From: Tellurirhabdus bombi
Lineage (GTDB): Bacteria > Bacteroidota > Bacteroidia > Cytophagales > Spirosomataceae
Direction: 5' to 3'
DNA length: 64,000 nt
Assembly (NCBI RefSeq): GCF_021484805.1
Contig: NZ_CP090557.1
Span: forward strand, 1,810,001 to 1,874,000
In this document: piece by piece, positions 27,008 to 34,854 of the stretch
Layout of the letters: each line of letters begins with the position of its first letter
Numbering within the stretch: position 1 is the stretch's first letter
Made by a program: the position numbers and the translations under genes
Notes under the pieces: model-generated
Told to the model about the DNA's origin: nothing
What the model saw: only the letters and a program-made list of their open reading frames with translations
Database searches by the model: none

Positions 27008-28762
27008 TCACTGGTTCAATTGGACATTTTTAGTACTTACGCGCAACTTCCAGTTGCTATAAATAACCTCTCGCTGGGGCTCCCGGACAACCAGCGTGCC
27101 AACGCGGTAGGTTCCTGGCCGAAGCGATTTTAACAGAATGGGCGTTGATTCATAGCCCGGCGCAAAATAGCGACCCTGGGTCAGGAAAAGGCGAATCCCA
27201 TTGCGGTTTTGCAGCGTAGGAAAAAGATAAGTTAATGAATCTGAGTGCAGAACGGTATAAGCACCGTCATCGAGACCGGAACCGCGCTCAAAACGCTCAT
27301 CCAGAATAGTTAAATAATTGGAATCAGGTGAAATCTGGGCAATCAGGCTCTGCCGAGCAGCTGTGTCCTGTTTGGCCAATGCGGCTAAACCGGTGTAAAT
27401 TCCTTCCGGAAAACGGTACGTTTTGGCTTCCAGTGCCATCAGAACGAACTTATCAACCGCCTCGCGGAATGACAAATAAATAGGAGACGAAGGTAAAGTC
27501 CGGGTATATTGCCAGGAGTAGGCATCGACCAGCAGAGTCCGCCGGAAATTAACCATGTGTTCGAAATACTGAAAATACCCCGACGTGAAAAAAAGAAGCC
27601 CAATACCAACAAAAACGCCAGCTACGTATCGACGCAACCGTTGGGGCACCCCCGCCAGCACCAGACCATACAAAACAAGCAAAGTTAGACTGGATATAAG
27701 TTTGTAGCGGCTGATGTAAATATCCTCGATGCCGTCGCCCGCCCGCGCTGTTGCGTAGGCCAGCATCGTAAGAAGCAGAATCAAAGCGCCTCCGGTCAGG
27801 AACAAAACCGGCTGCGGGAACCGACGAACGCGCTCGGCCGGAATGAGCAAGGCCATGGGCCAGCGAATAATTTTGTACTGACTTAAAAGGCCCAACAGCC
27901 AATAAGCTGCTCCCAGAAAAAGAGGAACGCCCACCACCGTTGTGACCAGCAAGCGTAGTTTCAGCGAGAATTTGAAGCCAGGATCGGCAGGCATTCCCAG
28001 AAAAGCGAAAAACTCCTGGATGACCACGCCCGGAAGTTGAATCAGGTTGTCGGTTAGTTTGGGGCGGTAAGCCGGAATTTCCAGGCGGTAATAGTATAGC
28101 CCAAGGAACGGCAGTATGCTGACTACCCAGATGATAAGTGCCCGATAGCGTTGCTGATAAAGCAAAATCAAAATGCCTATTGCCCAGGCAAAAGAGCCGT
28201 TGCTGTCGGTGCCGATGGCTATAATTCCCGTAATGATTGCCGCAATGAATGCCCAGCGCTGCGGTTTTGCGACCAGATAAAGCGTACAAAAAATTAGAAA
28301 ATAGACACTGAGGTGCTGCGTTGGCAGCATGCTCCACAGCACCGCTTCGTAATAACGCGGTTGAAACAGAATCAGGGAAACCGGAACGACAGCCCACCAC
28401 GCCATTCCTAACCGCCTAATGGTTTTAGCAAACAGCAACCACAAACCCGGTAGCGCCAGACAGCCCACAAAAATCTGGATCCGGTGGTCGTGAATCCCGT
28501 TAACCAGATAAATCAGGTACGCGATAAGGCGGGCAACAATGATGCGGCGTTCATCGTCCTGCACGTACAGAATATGCAGACTTTTCCAGAATCCGGGCCC
28601 TTTCGACAGCTCGGCTACCGGTCCCATAATCGCGTCAAAATCATCCTGATACGGCATGTTCACGGCGTAGCGAACCGTCCACCACGCAAAAAGCAGAATG
28701 GGAGCGAGCAAGATTGGCCAGATGAGCGCAGGGTGTTGGATGAGGCGGTAGCGATTTTTCAT
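27008..28762 (-). CDS. Polytopic membrane protein with GT-C-like architecture, paralogue A
   Basis: 584 residues. One N-terminal helix is followed at once by YAVNMPYQDDFD (Asp40-Asp41 at the start of the first outer loop), then about ten more helices up to residue 410, and a soluble C-terminal part ending in a beta-rich segment LRPGTYRVGTLVVREP. An acidic pair in the first periplasmic loop is the catalytic hallmark of GT-C enzymes that use lipid-linked sugars, though I cannot show glycosyltransferase activity. It is a diverged copy of the next gene upstream: shared elements include YAVN(M/V)P, 'SNG(S/L)F(A/G)W', 'LxLxQPxx' and the C-terminal 'PGTY(R/Q)VG'. Nine bp separate the two genes. I do not recognise a named family. 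Confidence 0.7.
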   Translation of the reverse strand: MKNRYRLIQHPALIWPILLAPILLFAWWTVRYAVNMPYQDDFDAIMGPVAELSKGPGFWKSLHILYVQDDERRIIVARLIAYLIYLVNGIHDHRIQIFVGCLALPGLWLLFAKTIRRLGMAWWAVVPVSLILFQPRYYEAVLWSMLPTQHLSVYFLIFCTLYLVAKPQRWAFIAAIITGIIAIGTDSNGSFAWAIGILILLYQQRYRALIIWVVSILPFLGLYYYRLEIPAYRPKLTDNLIQLPGVVIQEFFAFLGMPADPGFKFSLKLRLLVTTVVGVPLFLGAAYWLLGLLSQYKIIRWPMALLIPAERVRRFPQPVLFLTGGALILLLTMLAYATARAGDGIEDIYISRYKLISSLTLLVLYGLVLAGVPQRLRRYVAGVFVGIGLLFFTSGYFQYFEHMVNFRRTLLVDAYSWQYTRTLPSSPIYLSFREAVDKFVLMALEAKTYRFPEGIYTGLAALAKQDTAARQSLIAQISPDSNYLTILDERFERGSGLDDGAYTVLHSDSLTYLFPTLQNRNGIRLFLTQGRYFAPGYESTPILLKSLRPGTYRVGTLVVREPQREVIYSNWKLRVSTKNVQLNQ

Positions 28763-28771
28763 GGACGGTGG

Positions 28772-30466
28772 TTATGGAATGGTAATTTGCTGAGATGAAT
28801 AAACAATGCCCGACGGATCGGGAGCAATGTATAACCCAACTTGGTAGGTACCCGGATACAGCGCTGACTTCAGCACCTCGGCAGCTAGACCGCTGGCAGG
28901 GCCATTCAGGTAGAAAGGCCGCGGACGAAACTGAGTGATAATCGGAAAAAGATACGTATGCGCTGCCGACTTTACAATGACGCAGGCGCGTTGCGAACCG
29001 CGCACAACTGGTCCATCAAAGGAGCTAACCCAGAAACTATCGCCTTGCTCTTCGACTTTGAACTGCAAGTTTTTGTCCAGCTTAGTCGGAATCGGAGCCA
29101 GGAGCGCTTTCTCCGCCGAGGATGTAAACATATTATCGGGATAGCGGTAAAATCCTTGGCTAACAGCGCCTTCCATCCATTGCTTCATGAAGGTGCCGTA
29201 CGTAGTACCTACCATAGCGCCGAGGCCATTGCCGTTGTGTTTTTGGTTAAAAGCAAACGCTTCGATGCGCTGTTTACGCTCGGCCAGAGCGGGCAAGTGC
29301 CAGAAATACATGACTCCCCAGACAAGCGTACCGATACCGATTCCGCCCCAAACATAGCGTTTTAGCCACTTGCTGTTTTTGGCTTCACTCAGCAGGTTCA
29401 GGTAAATTAGACACACCAATAGCGACGGATACAGCATGTAATTGCTAATAAGCATGACACTGTAGCCAAATCGCGGACGCAAAAAGGCTACAACCACCGC
29501 ATTCACGAGTAAGAAACCATATCCGCCAACGAAGAAGTAACGCCGTTTTGCCAGGTCGATAGGGGCGTGGAGGACTGATTTAGGCCAGGGCCACAGCATT
29601 TTCCAAAGCAGGAAAAGAAGGGTTGGCAGCAGGGCGAAACCCGCCAGTGTGGGCAAAATACTCCGTCGGAAAATTTCGGCTTCCGGGAAAAAATCGAATT
29701 GGCCGCCGAGAAATGTGAAAAAGCCGAAGAAAACCAGGTGCGGATTTTTTAGAAAAAAGCCGATGCTACTTTCATTGCCCTGGGGATTGGCAAAATCGTG
29801 GAAATAGAAAAAGATCGCTGCGGCACCAATACCCAACCAGAACGCCAGTTTTTTAAACTCGCGCTGAACCAGCAAAACCCCGGCCCCCGCTACCCAGCCA
29901 AACAATCCGTTACTCATGGAAAAGGAGGCCAGTAACTGAACCAGCAACGCGCCGCCGAAGCGTTTAGACGTCTGCTCCGCCAGCAAATAAAGGCTGCTAA
30001 AAACCAGAAAAGCGGCAGCTTCGTGCTGGAGGGCCGTGATCGCCCAATTGCTGGTCAGGTGAAACTGAGGCTGAAGCAATAAGAGCGGAACGGGTAGAAA
30101 CGCCAACAGGGGCAGGCGTAGCGATTGAAAAATGCGGAAGAAATAAAAAAGCAGCCCGAGCAAACAGCCGAAAGCAATAAAAATCAATCCGCGAAAGTTG
30201 ACTTCACCCGTTAGGCTGTGCATTCCGACGGTGGCGAGTTTGGCAAACAGAATGCGGTGTTCATTATTGGGCTTGAACAACCAGTAAATCTTGTCGGAAA
30301 GCTGATCCGTTTTAAGATACGTCAGCATAAAGCCGATAAACGACTCGACGTCATCCATCCACGGAACGTTGACGGCATAGTTTAGCAAAAGCCCCGTAAA
30401 ACAAACGATGGGTAGGGCGATCAAAACCGGAGAAATCCGTTTGAGCGGCTCCGAAACGTGCATCAT
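28772..30466 (-). CDS. Polytopic membrane protein with GT-C-like architecture, paralogue B
   Basis: 564 residues, about eleven hydrophobic helices and a C-terminal soluble segment. After the first helix it reads YAVNVPWMDDVES, placing Asp38-Asp39 at the same spot as the acidic pair of paralogue A; then NNEHRILFAKL corresponds to DDERRIIVARL in A, LLLLQPQFH to LILFQPRYY, SNGLFGWVAGAGVLLVQ to SNGSFAWAIGILILLYQ, and LYPGTYQVGLYI to LRPGTYRVGTLV. The two are thus tandem duplicates that have diverged strongly. It starts 2 bp after the stop of the DUF6056-like gene, indicating one operon. Glycosyl transfer from a polyprenyl-linked donor is a reasonable guess, not a demonstrated role. Confidence 0.7.
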   Translation of the reverse strand: MMHVSEPLKRISPVLIALPIVCFTGLLLNYAVNVPWMDDVESFIGFMLTYLKTDQLSDKIYWLFKPNNEHRILFAKLATVGMHSLTGEVNFRGLIFIAFGCLLGLLFYFFRIFQSLRLPLLAFLPVPLLLLQPQFHLTSNWAITALQHEAAAFLVFSSLYLLAEQTSKRFGGALLVQLLASFSMSNGLFGWVAGAGVLLVQREFKKLAFWLGIGAAAIFFYFHDFANPQGNESSIGFFLKNPHLVFFGFFTFLGGQFDFFPEAEIFRRSILPTLAGFALLPTLLFLLWKMLWPWPKSVLHAPIDLAKRRYFFVGGYGFLLVNAVVVAFLRPRFGYSVMLISNYMLYPSLLVCLIYLNLLSEAKNSKWLKRYVWGGIGIGTLVWGVMYFWHLPALAERKQRIEAFAFNQKHNGNGLGAMVGTTYGTFMKQWMEGAVSQGFYRYPDNMFTSSAEKALLAPIPTKLDKNLQFKVEEQGDSFWVSSFDGPVVRGSQRACVIVKSAAHTYLFPIITQFRPRPFYLNGPASGLAAEVLKSALYPGTYQVGLYIAPDPSGIVYSSQQITIP

Positions 30467-30468
30467 GG

Positions 30469-31932
30469 TTATTTTGTCTGAAGTTGGGTGGTGCTGTCTC
30501 CAACGGCCTGTGCGTTGACTTCGCCTAGACGCACCCCATTTTTGTGATAATAACTAGCCCAGCATTTGTTCCAGAGATGCTGCGGATTTGGGGTGATGTC
30601 TTCCAGCACCAAAGAGGCGGGAAAAGCGGCCAAAGGAGCCAGAACCACCGTATCGGCAGGACTAGCGGCCATTTGCTGGTAACGCGCTTTCATGGCCAGA
30701 TCATACTGAGCAGCCCGACCGGACCGCCAGTCGCTGTACATCATTTTCAGGTTTGAATTGGCATAGGTAGTGAAAAGAAGCCCTAAACCAGCCACGGCAA
30801 CCAGGGGCCAATTATAGTCAGTCAAGAGAGAAACGTCGCCGATGCGCTGCCGAAACACCCGGACCCAGATAATGAGGTTGTAGAACCAGCCAAGGATAAA
30901 AACGATATTAACGGCGTTCATCAAGCGCGCAACCGGTGGAATTCCAACCGCCCAGAAGTGCAGGAACGTCAAGGCAAACAAGGTTGAACCAAAATAAAGC
31001 AAGGCCAGTAACGGATGCACGAAAAAATAAGGCCGCACCACGCTCCGTCCTTCCGTAAGCCGAAAAGCCAAAGGCAGGAAAAGCAGCGATAAGGGCAGAA
31101 TAGGTGTTTTGACCAGCAGTTTTGGAAAATAACCTAAGCTGTATTTAAGCGTCTCCACCACCGAAAAAACCAGGTTCTGATTCTGTGGATTTCCTGACAT
31201 TCGTACAGCATTACCGGGTGCCTGAAGCAGAAAAAAGCAGCAGATCACGGCCCAAACCAGCAAAGAAATAAACGAAACCGGAATCTTACGTCGGTACAGC
31301 ACCATGCAAAGCAGCAGCATGGCCAACAGGGACATGGCCATAACCATGCTGGTTTCGCTGGAACCGATAATTCCCATGACCAAAAAAGCCTCCGCAATGA
31401 ACAGGGGCGTTGAAAACTGGAACTTATGGCGGTCATGAATAATGAACACGCCTAGCAACAGAATGAGAAAAATGCAGGAGAGCGAATAACAGGCTAGTCC
31501 GGTATACCAGTAAAAAAATTCCGCAATGGTCGCCAGACTCGTTATGGTCAAAAAAGTGCCGCCGGAAGCCATAACCAACTGATCAACGGGCGATAAAATG
31601 TGGCGGGTGAGCTGGCGGGCCAATACGTAAAAGCTGGACCACAGCAAGCCTAGCACCAGAATCGGAAAAACATGGTACCCGTCAATCCAGCCCCACACCA
31701 TGGGATTGGTGTGGACAATGAAGTTATGGAAAAAACGCCCGGTCCAACCGTTGTAATAAAAAACCTGTGCCTGCCAGAATCCGAACTTGATTACGGTATC
31801 CGTAAAACAGTAATCATCGGTGGGGGAGGGATGATTGTAGAAAGCCAGAACGACTAACAGAAAACCCGCCAGAAACAGGCAGCCCGTCAGAATAATTCCA
31901 ACGATCAGCCGTGGTAAGAAAGCTACATTCAT
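30469..31932 (-). CDS. DUF6056-like polytopic membrane protein
   Basis: 487 residues with about eleven membrane helices. The N-terminal helix is followed by NHPSPTDDYCFTDTVIKFG (Asp39-Asp40), then YYNGWTGRFFHNF, the pattern I associate with the DUF6056 family of bacterial membrane proteins found in surface-polysaccharide clusters. The C-terminus (about residues 395-487) is soluble and includes MMYSDWRSGRAAQYD and a region with NPQHLWNKCWASYYHKNGV. Like its two downstream neighbours it has the acidic pair directly after helix 1, but it shares no other obvious similarity with them. Its ATG overlaps the stop of the EamA gene (TAATG), so translation is coupled. Confidence 0.75.
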   Translation of the reverse strand: MNVAFLPRLIVGIILTGCLFLAGFLLVVLAFYNHPSPTDDYCFTDTVIKFGFWQAQVFYYNGWTGRFFHNFIVHTNPMVWGWIDGYHVFPILVLGLLWSSFYVLARQLTRHILSPVDQLVMASGGTFLTITSLATIAEFFYWYTGLACYSLSCIFLILLLGVFIIHDRHKFQFSTPLFIAEAFLVMGIIGSSETSMVMAMSLLAMLLLCMVLYRRKIPVSFISLLVWAVICCFFLLQAPGNAVRMSGNPQNQNLVFSVVETLKYSLGYFPKLLVKTPILPLSLLFLPLAFRLTEGRSVVRPYFFVHPLLALLYFGSTLFALTFLHFWAVGIPPVARLMNAVNIVFILGWFYNLIIWVRVFRQRIGDVSLLTDYNWPLVAVAGLGLLFTTYANSNLKMMYSDWRSGRAAQYDLAMKARYQQMAASPADTVVLAPLAAFPASLVLEDITPNPQHLWNKCWASYYHKNGVRLGEVNAQAVGDSTTQLQTK

Positions 31933-32855
31933 TACTCAACAATTACCTTATTAAAATGCCGACTCAGCACTGGATAGGCGAGTACAGCCAGTAAGATGAC
32001 CAGTGTTCCGGCGTAAAATCCTGTTGTCATGCGTTCGCTTTCGCCAAAAACCAGGTAAGCCAGCAGGATGCCATAAACCGGCTCCAGATTGACCGTCAGG
32101 TTGATCGCAAAGGCTGTAAACTTACGCATGAGTTTAACAGAAGCAGCGTAGGCATAAACAGTACATACTAGAGCCAGAATGACAATCCAGATCCAGTCGT
32201 TGGGAGCCGGGATTATGGCCATCGGTTCATTCGAAAGTCCCAAATATAACCCCAGCCCTAGCAATGAACCCAGAAAAGCACCGCCCATTTCGTAAAAGGT
32301 TATTATCTGAGCCGGATAGCGGTGCGTAAATTGACTGTTAATGATGGAAAAAACAGCGGCTAACATGGCCGAGAAAATAGCAACCGATAGCCCCAGGGCT
32401 TTATCAAATTCAAACCGAAAAATCATGTAAAGTCCGGCAATAATAACCAGACCCAGTCCAACTTCCAGCGTTTGAATGCGGCGTCTAACAACCAGTGGCT
32501 CAAGCAAACTCGTCCAGAGCGAGCAGGTGGCCATACCGGCCAGACAGACCGAAGCGTTGGCAATGCGGGCCGCTCCGAAAAAAGCCACCCAATGCACCGC
32601 AATGATAACACCGGTTCCCAAGAGCTTGAAACGATCTGCTGTCGGAACGGCAAAGGATTTCTTTTGCAGAAGCAACAACGCACCCAAGCCGAGCGTGGCC
32701 AGCAAGGTCCGGTACATGACCAGAGGAAGCGAAGAAACACTGATCAGCAATCCCAGAATGGCCGTAAACCCCCAAATCAGCACAATAAAATGCAGGTGCA
32801 GGTAATCTTTAAGCGTTGGTTTTGTGCGCATGGAGCGTTGGCTACGGTCGGCCAA
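31932..32855 (-). CDS. EamA/DMT family transporter
   Basis: A 307-residue protein with ten predicted helices in two five-helix EamA repeats; the second repeat carries the YxLxxxxVxG-type pattern NLEPVYGILLAYLVFGE. Drug/metabolite transporter superfamily members export amino acids or metabolites, and relatives in the same superfamily (ArnE/ArnF) flip lipid-linked sugars. In this gene set either role is possible. It lies 3 bp after the LptF/G gene and overlaps the DUF6056-like gene by one base. The most likely start is the ATG at 32855, giving MADRSQRSMRTKPT before helix 1; a second ATG nine codons later would also serve. Confidence 0.85.
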   Translation of the reverse strand: MADRSQRSMRTKPTLKDYLHLHFIVLIWGFTAILGLLISVSSLPLVMYRTLLATLGLGALLLLQKKSFAVPTADRFKLLGTGVIIAVHWVAFFGAARIANASVCLAGMATCSLWTSLLEPLVVRRRIQTLEVGLGLVIIAGLYMIFRFEFDKALGLSVAIFSAMLAAVFSIINSQFTHRYPAQIITFYEMGGAFLGSLLGLGLYLGLSNEPMAIIPAPNDWIWIVILALVCTVYAYAASVKLMRKFTAFAINLTVNLEPVYGILLAYLVFGESERMTTGFYAGTLVILLAVLAYPVLSRHFNKVIVE

Positions 32856-32858
32856 TTT

Positions 32859-33935
32859 TTATCTTGGAATCGTATGGTACAGGATTAAGCCAATGGCCGC
32901 AAAAATAGCATTTGGCAGCCAGACCGCCACTAACGGATTCATATTCCCGGATTCGGCAATGCCTTTGGCCATCATGAAAAACAAGAGGTACACAAAAGCC
33001 AGAATAAAGCCCAGTGCCACCTGCCAGCCTACACCCCGGCGGCTTTTCCGGGCCGACATAATGACGCCAATGGCGGTGAGAATGATAATGGCGAAAGGCC
33101 GGGTCTGGCGGGCATATTTTTCGAGCAGGTAGGTCTCGACGCCATCGGCCCCCCGACTTTGCAGGAGTTCAATGTAACTGTTCAGCTCTGGAAATGTAAA
33201 GGTTTCGTAGAGGTTGTAATGATTGTCGAAATCCGACGGATACATATTCAGAAGCGTATCCACTTTCGGGCCGCGCGTGATGGTTTCCTGCAAGCCATTG
33301 ATGGTACGGATCGAATAATCATAAATGGTCCACTTCTTTTTTTGCATGTTCCACTCAATCCGGTCGCTGGAAAGTTTTTGCTGCAACTGGTTGTCTTTGA
33401 CTTTCTCCAGCGTGAACTTATAGCCCGTATTAACCTGATTGTTGTAGCTTTCCAGATAGGCATAAACGTCCGGAGCCACTTTCAGGTGAACATTGCGGCC
33501 AGAATACGTAAACTGATCTTTGATGTATTTCAGCTCGAAAGCGATCCGGGTTTTGTTGGCGCGCGGAATAATCCAGCCCACCAGAAAATACGTAGCTACC
33601 CCCAGCATAAGCGCCCCAATAAAATAAGGAACCAGAAAGCGAATAAAGCTAACGCCCGAACTCAGAATAGCGATAACCTCTGATTTGGCCGCCATGCGGG
33701 ACGTCATGAAAACTGCCGCAATAAAGACCATGAGTGGGCTGATGGTATTGGCCCAATACGGAATAAAGTTGAGGTAATAATCAAACAGAATTTTATCCGT
33801 GGGAGCGTTGTGTTTGTAAAAATCATCCACTTTCTCCGTGTAATCGATCATGACAACAACCAGCACGATCATCAAAACCACGAAAAGATACGTCAGGAGA
33901 AATTGCTTAAGAATATATTTGTCTAAGAGCTTCAT
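32859..33935 (-). CDS. LptF/LptG family lipopolysaccharide export permease
   Basis: A 358-residue protein of the YjgP/YjgQ family. Three N-terminal helices (starting LLDKYILKQFLLTYLFVVLMIVLV), a large periplasmic beta-jellyroll segment (about residues 130-275) and three C-terminal helices match the LptF/G layout. These proteins form the inner-membrane channel of the LptB2FG transporter that pulls lipopolysaccharide from the membrane toward the outer surface. The N-terminal MKLLDKYILKQFL is a typical LptG start. It is 34 bp downstream of the DtxR gene and 3 bp upstream of the EamA gene. Position at the head of a set with glycosyltransferase-like genes supports a surface-lipid theme. Confidence 0.92.
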   Translation of the reverse strand: MKLLDKYILKQFLLTYLFVVLMIVLVVVMIDYTEKVDDFYKHNAPTDKILFDYYLNFIPYWANTISPLMVFIAAVFMTSRMAAKSEVIAILSSGVSFIRFLVPYFIGALMLGVATYFLVGWIIPRANKTRIAFELKYIKDQFTYSGRNVHLKVAPDVYAYLESYNNQVNTGYKFTLEKVKDNQLQQKLSSDRIEWNMQKKKWTIYDYSIRTINGLQETITRGPKVDTLLNMYPSDFDNHYNLYETFTFPELNSYIELLQSRGADGVETYLLEKYARQTRPFAIIILTAIGVIMSARKSRRGVGWQVALGFILAFVYLLFFMMAKGIAESGNMNPLVAVWLPNAIFAAIGLILYHTIPR

Positions 33936-33969
33936 AATTGGCTTGCCAGTGTCAGTTACTGCCTTTCTA

Positions 33970-34626
33970 CTAACGACTGACTAAAAGATTTCGAGCTACT
34001 TCGTTACTAACAAATAACAATTTTTCACCATTGATCTGCACGGAGATCGATTTGTCGAACGAATTAGCGTCCTGGACATTAAGCTTACAACCCAAATTCA
34101 GGCCAGTTTTGTCCAGATGCTGTAAAAATTCCGTCGAATGCTCCAGTACGCCCATCACCTGCACTTCCTGACCAACCGGAATCTCCGATAATTTACGGTA
34201 TTCTACTTCCGGCATCTGACCCGCCGGGCTGGGAATTGGGTCGCCGTGGGGATCAAATTGCGGATAATCCAGGTAGGCATCCAGGCGCTCTACCAGTTCC
34301 TCCGACCGAATGTGTTCCAAATCTTCGGCCATCTCGTGTACTTCGTCCCAGCCAAAACCCAGCTTTTCGACCAGAAAAACTTCCCACAACCGATGGCGCC
34401 GGATTACTTTCAACGCAAGCCGTTTGCCTTCTTCAGTCAGGCGAACACCCTGGTACTTTTTGTAATGAATAAGGCTTTTTTCGGATAATTTACGCAGCAT
34501 GTCCGACACCGACGCGGCCTTTGTCGATGTCATTTCGGCCAGCGAATTGGTGGTTACCTCGCCCTCTTGCCGGGTAGAAAGGTAATAAATCGTTTTTAAA
34601 TAATTCTCCTCAGTGAATGAATGCAT
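33970..34626 (-). CDS. DtxR/MntR family metal-dependent repressor
   Basis: A 218-residue regulator. The N-terminal winged helix (residues 1-70: SFTEENYLKTIYYL, then VSDMLRKLSEKSLIHYKKYQGVRLTEEG) binds DNA; residues 75-140 form the dimerisation domain with metal-site candidates in HEMAEDLEHIRSEELVERLD and YPQFDPHGDPIP; residues 145-218 are a FeoA/SH3-like domain. Bound Mn or Fe turns such proteins into repressors of metal uptake. The gene is divergent from an Nramp transporter gene 228 bp away, and a palindrome matching the DtxR-type box lies between them. A -7 element TAAATTTG is at 34693-34686. The combination strongly suggests that it controls the Nramp gene and itself. Confidence 0.93.
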   Translation of the reverse strand: MHSFTEENYLKTIYYLSTRQEGEVTTNSLAEMTSTKAASVSDMLRKLSEKSLIHYKKYQGVRLTEEGKRLALKVIRRHRLWEVFLVEKLGFGWDEVHEMAEDLEHIRSEELVERLDAYLDYPQFDPHGDPIPSPAGQMPEVEYRKLSEIPVGQEVQVMGVLEHSTEFLQHLDKTGLNLGCKLNVQDANSFDKSISVQINGEKLLFVSNEVARNLLVSR

Positions 34627-34685
34627 AAGTCACATTACCAGCTAAGTATTCAGCTAATCGGCAGGTTAACAAATCGGTCTCCCAA

Positions 34686-34693
34686 CAAATTTA
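34686..34693 (-). promoter_or_regulatory. -7 element of the dtxR-type gene
   Basis: TAAATTTG on the minus strand, exact match to TAnnTTTG, 60 bp before the ATG. No good -33 TTTG is seen at the expected distance. Confidence 0.55.
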
Positions 34694-34718
34694 CATTTTT
34701 ATTACACAATTATTATTT

Positions 34719-34734
34719 TTTAGATTAGTCTAAA
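34719..34734. promoter_or_regulatory. DtxR-type operator between dtxR and Nramp genes
   Basis: TTTAGATTAGTCTAAA: all pairs but one are symmetric, and it resembles the classical DtxR box core TTAGGTTAGCCTAA. It falls 25 bp beyond the dtxR -7 element and 22 bp before the Nramp -7 element, so it covers the -33 region of both. Confidence 0.75.
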
Positions 34735-34756
34735 TTTTTATTTAGAAAACATTTTA

Positions 34757-34764
34757 TATATTTG
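34757..34764 (+). promoter_or_regulatory. -7 element of the Nramp gene
   Basis: TATATTTG, exact match to TAnnTTTG; the ATG follows 90 bp later. The 16-bp operator lies directly upstream. Confidence 0.55.
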
Positions 34765-34854
34765 TCTTGTTACACTTAAGCTGTTATATAAGCAAGTCAA
34801 AATAGTGAATTGGTAGCCTAAAAAATTGGATAGAGGTCTTCCGCACAAAATATT

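Noticed and set aside
27549-28400. Long minus-strand frame within paralogue A of the polytopic proteins
   Set aside because: It is a shifted reading of the same DNA; the main frame has membrane helices and a match to paralogue B, whereas this one has neither.
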